Of a stretch of DNA of 64,000 nt, positions 51,250-62,360 are shown piece by piece; the stretch's first letter is position 1; each line of letters starts with the position of its first letter. Below the pieces are notes generated by a model. It saw only the letters and a program-made list of their open reading frames with translations, was not told the origin of the DNA and searched no databases. The stretch is from Oleiagrimonas sp963821885 (GTDB lineage Bacteria; Pseudomonadota; Gammaproteobacteria; Xanthomonadales; Rhodanobacteraceae): assembly GCA_963821885.1 (NCBI GenBank), contig CAWGFN010000003.1, forward strand, positions 62,001-126,000, given 5' to 3'. Made by a program: the position numbers and the translations under genes.

Positions 51250-53409
51250 ATGCCGACGGTCGCGTCCTCGGGCTCCAGCGCGTCGCCGGCGATCCCGGAC
51301 GACGTACGCGACCTGGAAGACCGCCTGGCCGAATACCTGCCGTCCGAGGACGTGATGCGGGTACGCCGGGCCTATCTGGTCGGCGCCGACGCCCACGCCG
51401 GGCAGAAACGCAAGAGCGGCGAGCCCTACATCACCCATCCGGTCGCGGTGGCCGCCATGCTGGCCGATCTGCACATGGATGCGGAGACCATCATCGCCGC
51501 CATCCTGCACGACACCCTCGAGGACACCGAGCTGGATCGCGCGCGCATCGTCGATGAGTTCGGCGAGACCGTGGTCGAGCTGGTCGATGGCGTCACCAAA
51601 CTCGACACCGTGCACTTCCGCAGCCGTCAGGAAGCGGCGGCGGAAAGCTTCCGCAAGATGCTTCTGGCGATGGCGCGCGACCTGCGCGTGATCCTGATCA
51701 AGCTGGCCGACCGCCTGCACAACATGCGCACGCTGGGCGCCAAGGATGCCTCGTCGCGCCGGCGCATCGCGCGCGAAACCCTGGAGATCTACGCGCCCAT
51801 CGCCCAGCGCCTGGGCATGAACCGGATGAAGGCCGAGTTGCAGGACCTGGGCTTTCGCGCCCTGTACCCGGACCGCCATCGCGTGATCAGCGCGCGCATC
51901 CGCAGCGCGCTGGGCAACCGCCGCGAGGCGATGATCCGCATCGAGGCGGCGCTCGGCAAGCGCCTGGGCGAGGAAGGCATTCCCGGCCGCGTGGTCAGCC
52001 GCATCAAGTCGCCCTACAGCGTCTACACCAAGATGCGATCGGAGCAGAAGTCCTTCGACGAGGTCATGGACGTGTACGGTTTCCGCGTGGTGACCGACAG
52101 CGTGATGCGCTGCTATCACGCGCTGGGCGCCATCCATGCGCTGTACAAGCCGGTCGAGGGGCGCTTCAAGGACTTCATCGCCATCCCCAAGGCCAATGGC
52201 TACCAGTCCCTGCACACGGTGGTGTTCGGCGCCTTCGGCGCGCCCATCGAGATCCAGATCCGCACCGAGGAAATGGACACCGTGGCCGAACGCGGCGTGG
52301 CCGCCCACTGGAGCTACAAGACCGAGAGCGGTCCGGCCAACAGCGCCCAGTCACGCGCCCGCGAATGGCTGGCCGGCCTGGTCGAACGCCAGGCGGTGAC
52401 CGACTCGTCGTTCGAGTTCATCGAGAACGTCAAGGTCGACCTGTTCCCGGACGAGGTGTACCTGTTCACGCCCAAGGGCGAGATCATGTCGCTGCCGCGC
52501 AACGCCACGGCCATCGACTTCGCCTACGCGGTGCATACCGATGTCGGCGACCATGCGGTGTCGGCGCGGGTCAACGACAAGCTGGTGCCGCTGCGCACGC
52601 GGCTGGATTCGGGGCAGCGCGTGGAAATCATCACCGCGCCCTCGTCGATGCCGCGGCTGGACTGGCTGGACGTGGTGGTGACCGGCAAGGCGCGCACCGC
52701 CATCCGCCAGTTCATCAAGCACCTGCAGCACGAGGACGCGGTGCAGTTCGGCCACCGCATGCTCGACCGCGCGCTGGACGCGCTGGGCGCCAGCCTCGAC
52801 GACATCCGTCCGAAGATCCTCGACCGCTACCTGGCCGACAACAAACTCAAGCGCCTGGAGGAATTGCTGGCCGACATCGCGCTGGGCAACCGCATGCCCG
52901 ACCAGGTGGCCGCGCAGCTTCTCGGCCATGCCGGCGGTGCGCGCCCGGGCGGCGACATCTCGGTGGAGAAGATCCGCATCACCGGCGACGAGCGCGGGGT
53001 GATCAGCTTCGGCAACTGCTGCCATCCGGTGCCGGGCGACGACATCATCGGCTACCTGTCCGCGGGCAAGGGCATCGTGGTGCATCGGGTCGAGTGCCCG
53101 AACATGGTCGAGTTCCGCAAGTCGCCGCAGCGGGTCATCGGCATTGCCTGGGACCGCCAGGTGCACGGCGACTTCAAGGTCGAGCTGCGCATCGAGGTGG
53201 TCAACCGCACCGGCGTGCTGGCCAGCGTGGCGGCGGCGATCGCCGAGGCCGACTCCAACATCGAGAACGTCGAGTACATCGAGCGCGATCTCAGCGCGGC
53301 CACGTTGCTGTTCATGATCGAGGTGAAGAACCGCAAGCATCTGGCCGACGTGATGCGCCGCGTGCGCCGGGCCGGCGTGGTCAACGGCGTGTACCGCCAC
53401 CCGGTCTGA
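51250..53409 (+). CDS. spoT: Bifunctional (p)ppGpp synthetase/hydrolase SpoT
   Basis: A 719-residue RelA/SpoT protein. The HD hydrolase domain is intact (ITHPVAVAAMLADLHMDAET, ILHDTLEDTEL with H87-D88, DRLHNMRTL). The synthetase domain (RIKSPYSVYTKMR, VEGRFKDFIAIPKANGYQSL), the TGS domain (LFPDEVYLFTPKGEIMSLPR) and the C-terminal ACT domain (VNRTGVLASVAAAIAEADSN) follow. It makes or degrades ppGpp in response to starvation, with hydrolase usually dominant in SpoT. I chose ATG 51250; a frame open to 51082 overlaps rpoZ and adds no conserved sequence. Confidence 0.95.
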   Translation: MPTVASSGSSASPAIPDDVRDLEDRLAEYLPSEDVMRVRRAYLVGADAHAGQKRKSGEPYITHPVAVAAMLADLHMDAETIIAAILHDTLEDTELDRARIVDEFGETVVELVDGVTKLDTVHFRSRQEAAAESFRKMLLAMARDLRVILIKLADRLHNMRTLGAKDASSRRRIARETLEIYAPIAQRLGMNRMKAELQDLGFRALYPDRHRVISARIRSALGNRREAMIRIEAALGKRLGEEGIPGRVVSRIKSPYSVYTKMRSEQKSFDEVMDVYGFRVVTDSVMRCYHALGAIHALYKPVEGRFKDFIAIPKANGYQSLHTVVFGAFGAPIEIQIRTEEMDTVAERGVAAHWSYKTESGPANSAQSRAREWLAGLVERQAVTDSSFEFIENVKVDLFPDEVYLFTPKGEIMSLPRNATAIDFAYAVHTDVGDHAVSARVNDKLVPLRTRLDSGQRVEIITAPSSMPRLDWLDVVVTGKARTAIRQFIKHLQHEDAVQFGHRMLDRALDALGASLDDIRPKILDRYLADNKLKRLEELLADIALGNRMPDQVAAQLLGHAGGARPGGDISVEKIRITGDERGVISFGNCCHPVPGDDIIGYLSAGKGIVVHRVECPNMVEFRKSPQRVIGIAWDRQVHGDFKVELRIEVVNRTGVLASVAAAIAEADSNIENVEYIERDLSAATLLFMIEVKNRKHLADVMRRVRRAGVVNGVYRHPV

Positions 53410-53482
53410 GCCGGTGGCGGGGTACGCGGCGGCGCGGTCTTGCTAAGCTCGGCCCGATTCCGTCCAACGCATCGAGGCCGTC

Positions 53483-53872
53483 ATGTCCCGCAGCATCATC
53501 CAGACCGAACTTGCCCCGTCCGCCATCGGACCCTATTCGCAGGCCGTGAGGACCGGCGACACCGTCTACCTTTCCGGCCAGATTCCGCTTGATCCGGCGT
53601 CGGGCGAGATGGTTCGCGGCGATATCGCGGTGCAGGCCCGGCGCGTCTTCGACAACCTCAAGGCGGTGTGCGAAGCGTCCGGCGGCACGCTCGGCGATGC
53701 CGTGCGCGTGGGCATATACATGGTCGACCTGGCGCACTTCGCCGCCGTCAACGCGGTCATGGAGGACTACTTCACGCCGCCCTACCCGGCGCGTGCCACG
53801 GTACAGGTGGCGGCGCTGCCCAAGGGCGCGCAGGTCGAGGTCGACGCCATCCTGGTGCTGGATGGGGCGTGA
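53483..53872 (+). CDS. ridA: Reactive imine/enamine deaminase RidA
   Basis: A 129-residue RidA/YjgF/UK114 protein that hydrolyses reactive enamines and imines made by PLP enzymes. Typical: APSAIGPYSQAVRTGDTVYL, SGQIPLDPASGEMV, the Arg-bearing PPYPARATVQVAALPKGAQV with the conserved catalytic Arg, and EVDAILVLDGA. It sits between spoT and recG, the known gene order in Xanthomonadales. Full length and unremarkable. Confidence 0.95.
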   Translation: MSRSIIQTELAPSAIGPYSQAVRTGDTVYLSGQIPLDPASGEMVRGDIAVQARRVFDNLKAVCEASGGTLGDAVRVGIYMVDLAHFAAVNAVMEDYFTPPYPARATVQVAALPKGAQVEVDAILVLDGA

Positions 53873-53951
53873 CGCCGGCGGCATCGGCCGACGGCAACTG
53901 CCGGCATGGCCTGCTTAACCGCGAGCGTCCGGCATAGCAGACTGTCAGCCG

Positions 53952-56057
53952 ATGAAACGCACCGCCACCCGTCCCGTGGACCCTGCATCCGACCCCGCCC
54001 GCCTCGGCGTCACCGCGCTCAAGGGCGTGGGGCCGGCGCTGGCGCGTTCCCTGGAGCGGTTGGGCGTGGGTTGCGTGCAGGACTTGTGGTTCCATCTGCC
54101 GCTGCGCTACGAGGATCGCACGCGCCTTACGCCGATACGTGAGCTGTCGCCCGGCCAGCCCGCCCTGGTCGAGGGCGTGGTCGAGGCCGTCGAGAGCGGA
54201 TTTCGCTATCGCGCCCAGCTGAAGGTCGCCATCGGCGACGATTCGATGTCGACGCTGTTGCTGCGGTTCTTCCATTTCCGCAAGGCCCAGGTCGACCAGC
54301 TGCGCCCCGGCACGCGGCTGCGCTGCTTTGGCGAGGTGCGCATGGGCGCGCAGGGGCCGGAGATGATCCATCCGCAGTATCTGCGGGTGCGCGAGGGCGC
54401 GCCGCTGGATGCGCGGCTGACGCCGGTCTACCCGATGACCGAGGGGCTGGGCCAGAAGCGGCTGCGCGACCTGATCGGGCAGGCCCTGGACCGCCTTCCG
54501 GACGAGGCCGACCTGGAATTGATCCCGTCCGAATTGCGCGAGGGCCTCGGCCTCGGTTCGCTGCGCCGGGCATTGTTGACCGTGCACCGGCCGCCGCCCG
54601 ATGCCGACCTGGCCGCGCTGGCGCGGGGCGTGCATCCGGCCCAGCAGCGGCTGGCTTTCGAGGAGCTGCTGGCCCAGCACCTGAGCCTGAAGCGCCTGCG
54701 GGCCCAGGTCAGAAGCCATCGCGCGCCGGCGTTGCGGGGCGACGGCGCGCTGCGACAGCGTCTGCTGCGGCAACTGCCGTTCGCGCTGACGGCGGCCCAG
54801 CAGCGCGTGGATGGCGAGATCGTGGCCGACCTCGCGCAGCCCAGCCCCATGTTGCGACTGGTGCAGGGCGATGTCGGCAGCGGCAAGACGGTGGTCGCGG
54901 CGCTGGCCGCGCTGGCCGCGGTCGAATGCGGCTGGCAGGCGGCCCTGATGGCGCCGACCGAATTGCTGGCCGAGCAGCACCTGGTCAACCTGCGTACCTG
55001 GCTCGAACCATTGGGCATCGAGGTGGCCTGGCTGGCCGGCAAGGTCCAGGGGCGGGCACGCAAGCAGGCGCTGGCGGCCGTGGCCGGCGGCGCGCAGGTG
55101 GTCGTGGGCACCCATGCGTTGATGCAGGAAGGCGTCGAATTCGAGCGCCTGGGCCTGGTCATCATCGACGAGCAGCACCGTTTCGGCGTGCACCAGCGCC
55201 TGGCCCTGCGTGACAAGGGCGGCGACGGCGAGCAGGTGCCGCACCAGCTGGTGCTGACCGCCACGCCGATCCCGCGGACCCTGGCCATGAGCGCCTATGC
55301 CGACCTGGACGTGTCGGCCATTGACGAATTGCCCCCGGGACGCACGCCGGTGCAGACCGTGGCCATCGCCGGCAGCCGCCGCGAGGAAGTCATCGAGCGC
55401 CTGCGCGTGGCCTGCGGCGAGGGCCGCCAGGTCTACTGGGTATGCACGCTGATCGAGGAATCGGAGCAGCTTTCGGCACAGGCCGCCGAGGTGGTGCACG
55501 CCGAACTCTCGGCCGCGTTGCCCGGCCTTCGCGTCGAACTGGTCCACGGGCGCATGAAGGCGCGCGACAAGCAGGCGGTGATGCAGGCCTTCAAGGACGG
55601 CGACGTGGCGGTGCTGGTGGCCACCACCGTGATCGAGGTGGGCGTGGACGTGCCCAACGCCAGCCTGATGGTGATCGAGAACGCCGAGCGTCTGGGACTG
55701 GCGCAGCTGCACCAGCTGCGCGGCAGGGTCGGACGCGGCAGCGTGGCTTCAAGTTGCGTGCTGCTCTATCACGCCCCGCTCTCGGCGCTGGCGCGCCAGC
55801 GGCTCGAGGTCATGCGCCAGACCAGTGATGGCTTCCGCATCGCCGAGAAGGACCTGGAATTGCGCGGGCCGGGCGAGGTGCTCGGCACGCGGCAGACCGG
55901 GCGCCTGGAGTTCCGCGTCGCCGACCTGGCCCGCGACGCGCATCTGCTGCCCGCGGTGCAGCGGGTCGGCGCCGCGCTCCTGGGTGACCATCCGCGGCGC
56001 GCCGAACGGCTGGTGGCGCGATGGATCGGCGCGGCCACGCGCTACGCCGACGCCTGA
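53952..56057 (+). CDS. recG: ATP-dependent DNA helicase RecG
   Basis: A 701-residue branched-DNA helicase that rescues stalled forks. The N-terminal wedge/OB domain starts near VTALKGVGPALARSLERLG. Helicase motifs: Walker A GDVGSGKT (306-313), DEQH box (406-409, IIDEQHRFG), LTATPIPRTLAM, then VHGRMKARDKQAVMQAF, ATTVIEVGVDVPNA and the RecG-type HQLRGRVGRGS. The C-terminal SDGFRIAEKDLELRGPGE segment is present. Frame intact; ridA ends 79 bases before. Confidence 0.97.
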   Translation: MKRTATRPVDPASDPARLGVTALKGVGPALARSLERLGVGCVQDLWFHLPLRYEDRTRLTPIRELSPGQPALVEGVVEAVESGFRYRAQLKVAIGDDSMSTLLLRFFHFRKAQVDQLRPGTRLRCFGEVRMGAQGPEMIHPQYLRVREGAPLDARLTPVYPMTEGLGQKRLRDLIGQALDRLPDEADLELIPSELREGLGLGSLRRALLTVHRPPPDADLAALARGVHPAQQRLAFEELLAQHLSLKRLRAQVRSHRAPALRGDGALRQRLLRQLPFALTAAQQRVDGEIVADLAQPSPMLRLVQGDVGSGKTVVAALAALAAVECGWQAALMAPTELLAEQHLVNLRTWLEPLGIEVAWLAGKVQGRARKQALAAVAGGAQVVVGTHALMQEGVEFERLGLVIIDEQHRFGVHQRLALRDKGGDGEQVPHQLVLTATPIPRTLAMSAYADLDVSAIDELPPGRTPVQTVAIAGSRREEVIERLRVACGEGRQVYWVCTLIEESEQLSAQAAEVVHAELSAALPGLRVELVHGRMKARDKQAVMQAFKDGDVAVLVATTVIEVGVDVPNASLMVIENAERLGLAQLHQLRGRVGRGSVASSCVLLYHAPLSALARQRLEVMRQTSDGFRIAEKDLELRGPGEVLGTRQTGRLEFRVADLARDAHLLPAVQRVGAALLGDHPRRAERLVARWIGAATRYADA

Positions 56058-56121
56058 AGCGGCGGCGTGCCCATGGCGGCACGCCCGCGTTATGCTGCGC
56101 GTTTGGCTTGCGGAGATGCGC

Positions 56122-57051
56122 ATGACCCGACCGCCGCTGATCATCGATACCGATCCGGGCGTGGACGACGCCCTGGCCCTGCTGATGGCCCATGCCCATG
56201 CCGAGGTGCTGGCGTTGACCATCGCCGCGGGCAATGTCGGTCTCGAGCACACCGTGCGCAACGCGCTGACCCTGATGGACCTGATCGAGGCCGATACGCC
56301 GGTGCACCCGGGCTGTCCGGTGCCACTGGTGCGGGCGCCCTCGGAGGATGCCGCCCTGGTGCATGGGACCGACGGTTTCGGCGACGTCGGTTTCCCGGCC
56401 CCGCGGCGTCGGGCGAGCGTGGAATCGGCCGCGCTGGCCCTGGTGCGCCTGACCCGCGAGCACCCGGGCGCCACCCTGGTGGCCCTCGGGCCATTGACCA
56501 ACGTGGCCCTGGCGCTGCGCCTGGATCCGGATCTTCCCGGTCGCATCGGCCGGCTGGTGGTCATGGGCGGGGCGGTCAATGGCCATGGCAACACCATGTC
56601 CACGCCGGCCGAGTTCAACATCGGTTTCGACCCGGAGGCCGCGCACGTGGTGTTCGAGGCGTTCCCGGCCCTGGAGCTGGTCGACTGGGAGGCCTCGGTG
56701 CGGCATGCCTTCGACGGTGCTCGTTTCGATGGCTGGCTGGACGCGGGCGATGCGCGGGCCGACTTCTACCGCCGCATCGGCGCCACTTCGCGGGCCTGGA
56801 ATGCCGAGCGCGAGCGCAGCGGCGTGATTGCCGCCGACGCCCTGGCCATGGCGGTGGCGCTGGATCCCGGGGCGGTCACCCGCGCCGAGACCCGAGCGGT
56901 GGCGATCGAACTGCAGGGCGCCCTGACCCGCGGGACCACGGTGGTGGACTGGGAGTCCCGCCTGGGGCGGCCGGCCAACGCGCGCATCGTGTTCGAGCTT
57001 GACCAGGCGCGCTTCGAGGCCATGGTGGCGCGGGCGCTGGGGGCATCCTGA
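56122..57051 (+). CDS. Nucleoside hydrolase
   Basis: A 309-residue inosine-uridine-preferring type nucleoside hydrolase. The calcium-binding Asp cluster is IIDTDPGVDDALALLMAHAH; ALGPLTNVALALRLDP and MGGAVNGHGNTMSTPAEFNI follow the family. It releases the base from ribonucleosides for salvage; the exact base preference cannot be read from the sequence. The ATG at 56122 is chosen because CGGAG lies six bases upstream; ATG 56116 would be too close. It follows recG and is read towards rpmE2. Confidence 0.9.
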   Translation: MTRPPLIIDTDPGVDDALALLMAHAHAEVLALTIAAGNVGLEHTVRNALTLMDLIEADTPVHPGCPVPLVRAPSEDAALVHGTDGFGDVGFPAPRRRASVESAALALVRLTREHPGATLVALGPLTNVALALRLDPDLPGRIGRLVVMGGAVNGHGNTMSTPAEFNIGFDPEAAHVVFEAFPALELVDWEASVRHAFDGARFDGWLDAGDARADFYRRIGATSRAWNAERERSGVIAADALAMAVALDPGAVTRAETRAVAIELQGALTRGTTVVDWESRLGRPANARIVFELDQARFEAMVARALGAS

Positions 57052-57122
57052 AGGCTTGCGGCGGGGTGCCCCGGCTCGCTACAATGGCCGTCTTTTCCCC
57101 GCGCTTTAGCCCGGAGCGAGCC

Positions 57123-57368
57123 ATGAAGCCCGACATCCATCCGAATTACCAGCCGGTGGTGTTCCAGGACCAGTCGTCCGATTTCGCCTTCCTGACGAAG
57201 TCGACGATGTCCAGCAAGGAAACCATCAAGTGGGAGGACGGCAACGAGTATCCGCTGATCAAGGTGGAAATCTCCAGCCATTCTCACCCGTTCTACACCG
57301 GCAAGCAGAAGACCATCGACGCCGGCGGCCGCGTGGACAAGTTCCGCCGCCGCTACGGCTCCAAGTAA
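57123..57368 (+). CDS. rpmE2: 50S ribosomal protein L31, type B
   Basis: An 81-residue L31 of the zinc-independent type B: MKPDIHPNYQPVVFQDQSSD, a 10-residue insertion relative to type A, PLIKVEISSHSHPFYTGKQK and VDKFRRRYGSK. The CxxC zinc motif of type A L31 is absent. Such forms support ribosomes when zinc is scarce, or are the only form in some species; which applies here cannot be told. A strong hairpin terminator follows. Confidence 0.95.
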   Translation: MKPDIHPNYQPVVFQDQSSDFAFLTKSTMSSKETIKWEDGNEYPLIKVEISSHSHPFYTGKQKTIDAGGRVDKFRRRYGSK

Positions 57369-57422
57369 GGCGTCACGCGCCCGTCCGGCCCTGCGCCGGA
57401 GTGCCGCCACAGGTCTGACACG

Positions 57423-57456
57423 GAAAAGCCGCGCGCCCCCGGGCAGCGCGGCTTTT
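57423..57456. terminator. Bidirectional terminator after rpmE2
   Basis: GAAAAGCCGCGC, an 11-base loop, then GCGCGGCTTTTC: a 12-bp stem with A4 on one side and T4 on the other, 55 bases after the rpmE2 stop. It should work on either strand. Confidence 0.85.
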
Positions 57457-57514
57457 CGTGTGTCCGGGCCCCGTGCCACCCCTGCCGGGGTCTCCGTACG
57501 CGGGCGTGTTGTGC

Positions 57515-57520
57515 GATAAT
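57515..57520 (+). promoter_or_regulatory. Possible gltA -10 box
   Basis: GATAAT (five of six matches to TATAAT) lies 129 bases before the gltA GTG in otherwise GC-rich sequence. No good -35 is visible 17 bases upstream, so this is tentative. Confidence 0.35.
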
Positions 57521-57648
57521 GGGCAGTTGACGGGCGCCGCAAACGCCCGCGCGCGAGGCCGCGAGACCGGCGGTCGCGCCAGTCGCCCCACGTCCCCGCC
57601 GGCATCGCCCGCTGACGCTGCCGGACCACAACGCCCAAGGAGTACGCC

Positions 57649-58941
<1,293 letters not shown>

Positions 58942-58964
58942 TTCGGTCAGCCAGGCCTCGACGC

Positions 58965-58994
58965 GAAAACGCCCCGGTCATCCGGGGCGTTTTC
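58965..58994. terminator. Terminator after gltA, bidirectional
   Basis: GAAAACGCCCCGG, loop TCAT, CCGGGGCGTTTTC: a 13-bp perfect stem with A/T flanks, 24 bases past the gltA stop and 37 bases before the stop of the convergent gene at 59031. It should serve both. Confidence 0.9.
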
Positions 58995-59030
58995 ACATGA
59001 GGGGGTGGTCGCTGCGGCGAGCCGGGCGGA

Positions 59031-59714
59031 TCAGCGGCCGAGTGCGTTGGCCAGCATGTCCTCGAAGGCGTCGTCGTTGCTGCTGTCGGGCGCGGCCAGC
59101 AGGGCATCGACGGCGCTGAGCGAGGCGCGTTCCATCGGTCGCTCGTCGACCCGCCCCAGGGGGGCCTGGCGCAGGGCGTCGCGCGGCAACACGGTCAGGT
59201 CGAAGGGCAGTTCGCCGGCGCGGAACAGGTAGACCGGGTAGTCGCTGGAACGTGCGCGGTTTTCGCGCAGGTTCCGGGTCTGCACCTCGAAGGGAATGCC
59301 GCGTTCATCCAGGAACCTGGGGACGGCCTCGGGTTCGTCGCAGAACAGGTGCAGGCAGACCGCCGAATGGGCATCGGCGGTGCCATCCAGGACGGCGCCG
59401 ACCAGCCGTGGCTCGAAGCAGGCCAGGAAGCCCATGGCTTCGCGCGCGGCCTCGCGGCGGCGCCGCAGCGCCTGTGGTTGCTCGTGGGCATGGAACAGGC
59501 GCTGGCGTTCGCGCAGGGCCTGTTCGATCTCGCGGTTGCGCGGCAGCGCCTGCTCGTCGTCGACCCCCATGCGTTCGGCGGCCTTGAGCTTGGCGTGGTG
59601 AAAGTCGCGGATGCCGTGTTCGCTCATCAGGCGGGCCGCTTCCTGCGCGACACGCTGGCGGTGGCGGTGCAGGCGATCCTGGGCGTGGATGCGGTGGTGT
59701 CGACCTCGGGCCAT
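59031..59714 (-). CDS. Conserved-looking hypothetical protein, nucleotidyltransferase-like at best
   Basis: A 227-residue soluble protein beginning MARGRHHRIHAQDRLHRHRQ and rich in Arg/His at the N-terminus, with a central region (GAVLDGTADAHSAVCLHLFC, DEPEAVPRFLDERGIPFEVQ, YPVYLFRAGELPFDLTVLPR) that may form an alpha/beta fold. Helical acidic residues close the protein (DSSNDDAFEDMLANALGR). GAGGGA precedes the ATG at 59714. I do not recognise the family with certainty. Xanthomonadales carry similar proteins near gltA, as far as I recall. It is convergent with gltA. Confidence 0.7.
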   Translation of the reverse strand: MARGRHHRIHAQDRLHRHRQRVAQEAARLMSEHGIRDFHHAKLKAAERMGVDDEQALPRNREIEQALRERQRLFHAHEQPQALRRRREAAREAMGFLACFEPRLVGAVLDGTADAHSAVCLHLFCDEPEAVPRFLDERGIPFEVQTRNLRENRARSSDYPVYLFRAGELPFDLTVLPRDALRQAPLGRVDERPMERASLSAVDALLAAPDSSNDDAFEDMLANALGR

Positions 59715-59807
59715 GGCGCGCACTCCCTCGTTCGGCTACAGACTACCTGAGAGCATCGCCATGCGGAACCCGGGTGCCGGCGCGCGCGCCGGCACCCGTC
59801 GGACCGG

Positions 59808-62360
59808 TCAGAAAATGTCGTAGGCGTGCTTCTGGTTCTTGTCCTGCTTGGCCTTGCGAGCCATCTCCTGCAGGTGCGGCACGTCCTCGACCTTGAAGAT
59901 CTCGGGCATCGCGTCCGGATCATCGCTGCTGGTCGGCAGGCCGGTCTTCTTGTTGATCAGCAGGGTGGTGATGCCCGGCGGCTGCGGCAGGGCCGATTCC
60001 GGCGTGTCCTTCAGCACCGGGCCCATGTAGTCCATCCAGATCGGCAGCGCGGCGCTGGCGCCGAATTCATGGCCGAGGGTGGAGAAGTTGTCGAAGCCGA
60101 CCCACACCGTCGCCACCAGCTTGTCGTTGAAGCCGCAGAACCAGGCGTCGCGGTGGTCATTGGTGGTGCCGGTCTTGCCGGCCAGGTCCGGACGATTGAG
60201 CGCCCGCGCCGCCATGCCGGTGCCGTGCAGGATCACGTCCTTCATCAGCGACGTGGTCATGTAGTCGTTGCGGATGTTGATGACCCGCGGCGCCAGGCGC
60301 GGGGAGGAGGCGCTGGTCGCCACGGCCGGCGTGGCGCTGCGGGCGGATGCCGTGCTGCCGGACGATGCGAGCACCGGCTGCAGCGGCAGCAGGCCGTCGG
60401 CGCCGGCGTAGCTGGCGGCGGCGGCGACGGAGCTGGCCGGTGCCGGGGGCAGGGCGTCGTAGCTGGTGTGCTGCAGCAGGCGGGCCTGGCAGTCGCGACA
60501 GGCGCGCAGGGGGTCGGCCACGTACACGGGCTTGCCGTCGCGGTTGTCGATTTCCTGGATGAAATACGGGTCGACCAGGAAACCGCCGTTGGCGAACACG
60601 GCGTAGGCGCGCGCCATGCTGAGCGGCGAGACCGAGGCGGTGCCCAGGGCCATCGACAGGTTGTCCGGTACGGCGTCCGGGTTGAAGCCGAAGCGCAGCA
60701 CGTAGTCGCGGGCGAAGCGCAGGCCCAGGGTGTCCAGCAGTCGCACCGAGACCAGGTTCTTCGACTCGATCAGCGCGGTGCGCAGGCGGATCGGGCCGTC
60801 GAACTTGTTGTCGTCGTTGGACGGCGTCCATTCGCCGTTGGGCTTGGACGGATCAGGCAGTACCACCGGGGCGTCGTTGATGATGCTGGCCGGGGTGTAG
60901 CCGCGCTCGAAGGCGCCCGAATAGATGAATGGCTTGAAGCTCGATCCCGGCTGGCGTCCGCTGCCGGTCATCAGGGCGCGGTTGAACTTGCTGCGCTGGA
61001 AGCTGAAGCCGCCGACCAGGGCGCGGATGGCGCCGGAATCGGGGTCCATGGAAACCAGGCCGCTCTGCGCCTTGGGGAGCTGGGCCAGCTGCCAGTGGCC
61101 CTTGTCGTCCTTTTGCACGCGGACGATGTCGCCGGGCTTGAGCACGGCATCGACGCGGGTCGGCTTGGGCCCCTGGTAGCGCGGCGTGAGGTACTTGCGG
61201 GCCCAGGCCACCGCGCCCAGGTCCAGTTGCAGCGTGCGGTTGTCGTCATCGCCCAGCGCCAGGCTGGCGTCCTTGCTGTTGCTGGAGAGCACCAGTGCCG
61301 GTACCAGTCCGGCCACGGTCCTGTAGCTGGACAGGGCATTGCGGATGGCGTCGGGCTGCGGCTGCGAGGGCAGCTGGATGTGCGCCTCGGGGCCGCGGTA
61401 GCCGTGATTCTTGTCGTATTGGATCAGTCCGTCGCGCACCGCGGCATCCGCGGCTTGCTGGTCCCTGGCGCGGATCGTGGTGTGGATCACGTAGCCGTCG
61501 GTCAGCGCGGCGTTGCCGAGCTTGTCCAGGGCGGCCTGGCGCACCATCTCGGCCAGGTACGGCGCGTGCACCGCGATCGGCAGCTCGTGCGGCGCGGCAT
61601 GCAGCGGCGTGGCCATGGCCGCGTCGTACTGCGCCTGGGTGATGAAGTGGTTGGCAAGCATCCGGCCCAGCACGTAGTCGCGGCGGTTGCGCGCGCGCTT
61701 GTGATGGTCGAGGGGATTGACCACCGAGGGCAGCTGGAAGGTGCCGGCCAGCATCGCCGATTCGGCGATGGTCAGCTGGTCGAGGGTCTTGCCGTAGTAG
61801 TACTGCGCAGCGGCACCGACGCCATAGGTGCGGTGGCCGAGGAACATCTTGTTCAGGTACAGCTCGAGGATCTGGTCCTTGCTCAGCTCGTGCTCGATGC
61901 GGAAGGCGGTGAAGATCTCCGTGGCCTTGCGGGTGTAGGTCTTCTGCGAGCTGAGGAAGAAGTTGCGGGCCACCTGCTGGGTGATGGTGGAACCGCCCTG
62001 GGTCTTGCGGCCGCCGCTCAGGACCACGTGGATCGCCGCACGCAGGGTGCCGCTCCAGTCCACGCCTGAGTGGTGGTAGAAGTCGTCGTCCTCGGCGGCC
62101 AGGACCGCATTCTTCAGTCGCGTGGGCACGTTTTCGATCTTCACCGGCAGGCGGCGCATCTCGCCAAACTCGGCGATCAGCTTGCCGTCGGCGCTGACCA
62201 CGCGCAGCGGGACCTGCATCTGCACGTCCTTGAGGGAGTCGACCGAGGGCAGCCGGGGCGAGATGAGCCAGTAGGCGATGCCGATCGAGGCGGCCCCCAG
62301 CACGGTGCCGGCCAGCGCGAGGATCAGCGCATAGCGCAGCAGACGTTTGAAAATGGACAT
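59808..62360 (-). CDS. mrcA: Penicillin-binding protein 1A
   Basis: An 850-residue bifunctional peptidoglycan synthase. N-terminal membrane anchor (LLRYALILALAGTVLGAASIG), glycosyltransferase domain with AAEDDDFYHHSGVD, GGSTITQQVARNFF and RTYGVGAAAQYYYGK, an OB-like insert, then the transpeptidase with nucleophile S473 in GSSFKP, SKN-type ESKNLVSV and KTGTTN. An Ala/Ser-rich linker of about 60 residues lies before the last motif. The ATG at 62360 gives MSIFKRLLRYAL. It is divergent from pilM, the order also known in Pseudomonas and Xanthomonas. Confidence 0.95.
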   Translation of the reverse strand: MSIFKRLLRYALILALAGTVLGAASIGIAYWLISPRLPSVDSLKDVQMQVPLRVVSADGKLIAEFGEMRRLPVKIENVPTRLKNAVLAAEDDDFYHHSGVDWSGTLRAAIHVVLSGGRKTQGGSTITQQVARNFFLSSQKTYTRKATEIFTAFRIEHELSKDQILELYLNKMFLGHRTYGVGAAAQYYYGKTLDQLTIAESAMLAGTFQLPSVVNPLDHHKRARNRRDYVLGRMLANHFITQAQYDAAMATPLHAAPHELPIAVHAPYLAEMVRQAALDKLGNAALTDGYVIHTTIRARDQQAADAAVRDGLIQYDKNHGYRGPEAHIQLPSQPQPDAIRNALSSYRTVAGLVPALVLSSNSKDASLALGDDDNRTLQLDLGAVAWARKYLTPRYQGPKPTRVDAVLKPGDIVRVQKDDKGHWQLAQLPKAQSGLVSMDPDSGAIRALVGGFSFQRSKFNRALMTGSGRQPGSSFKPFIYSGAFERGYTPASIINDAPVVLPDPSKPNGEWTPSNDDNKFDGPIRLRTALIESKNLVSVRLLDTLGLRFARDYVLRFGFNPDAVPDNLSMALGTASVSPLSMARAYAVFANGGFLVDPYFIQEIDNRDGKPVYVADPLRACRDCQARLLQHTSYDALPPAPASSVAAAASYAGADGLLPLQPVLASSGSTASARSATPAVATSASSPRLAPRVINIRNDYMTTSLMKDVILHGTGMAARALNRPDLAGKTGTTNDHRDAWFCGFNDKLVATVWVGFDNFSTLGHEFGASAALPIWMDYMGPVLKDTPESALPQPPGITTLLINKKTGLPTSSDDPDAMPEIFKVEDVPHLQEMARKAKQDKNQKHAYDIF

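Noticed and set aside
53772..55712. A 646-codon open frame antisense to recG
   Set aside because: RecG has every helicase motif in order; the antisense translation is low-complexity Gln/Arg/Leu without family features.
59826..62069. A 747-codon open frame antisense to mrcA
   Set aside because: Compositional shadow of a gene with intact penicillin-binding motifs; no ribosome site or domain.
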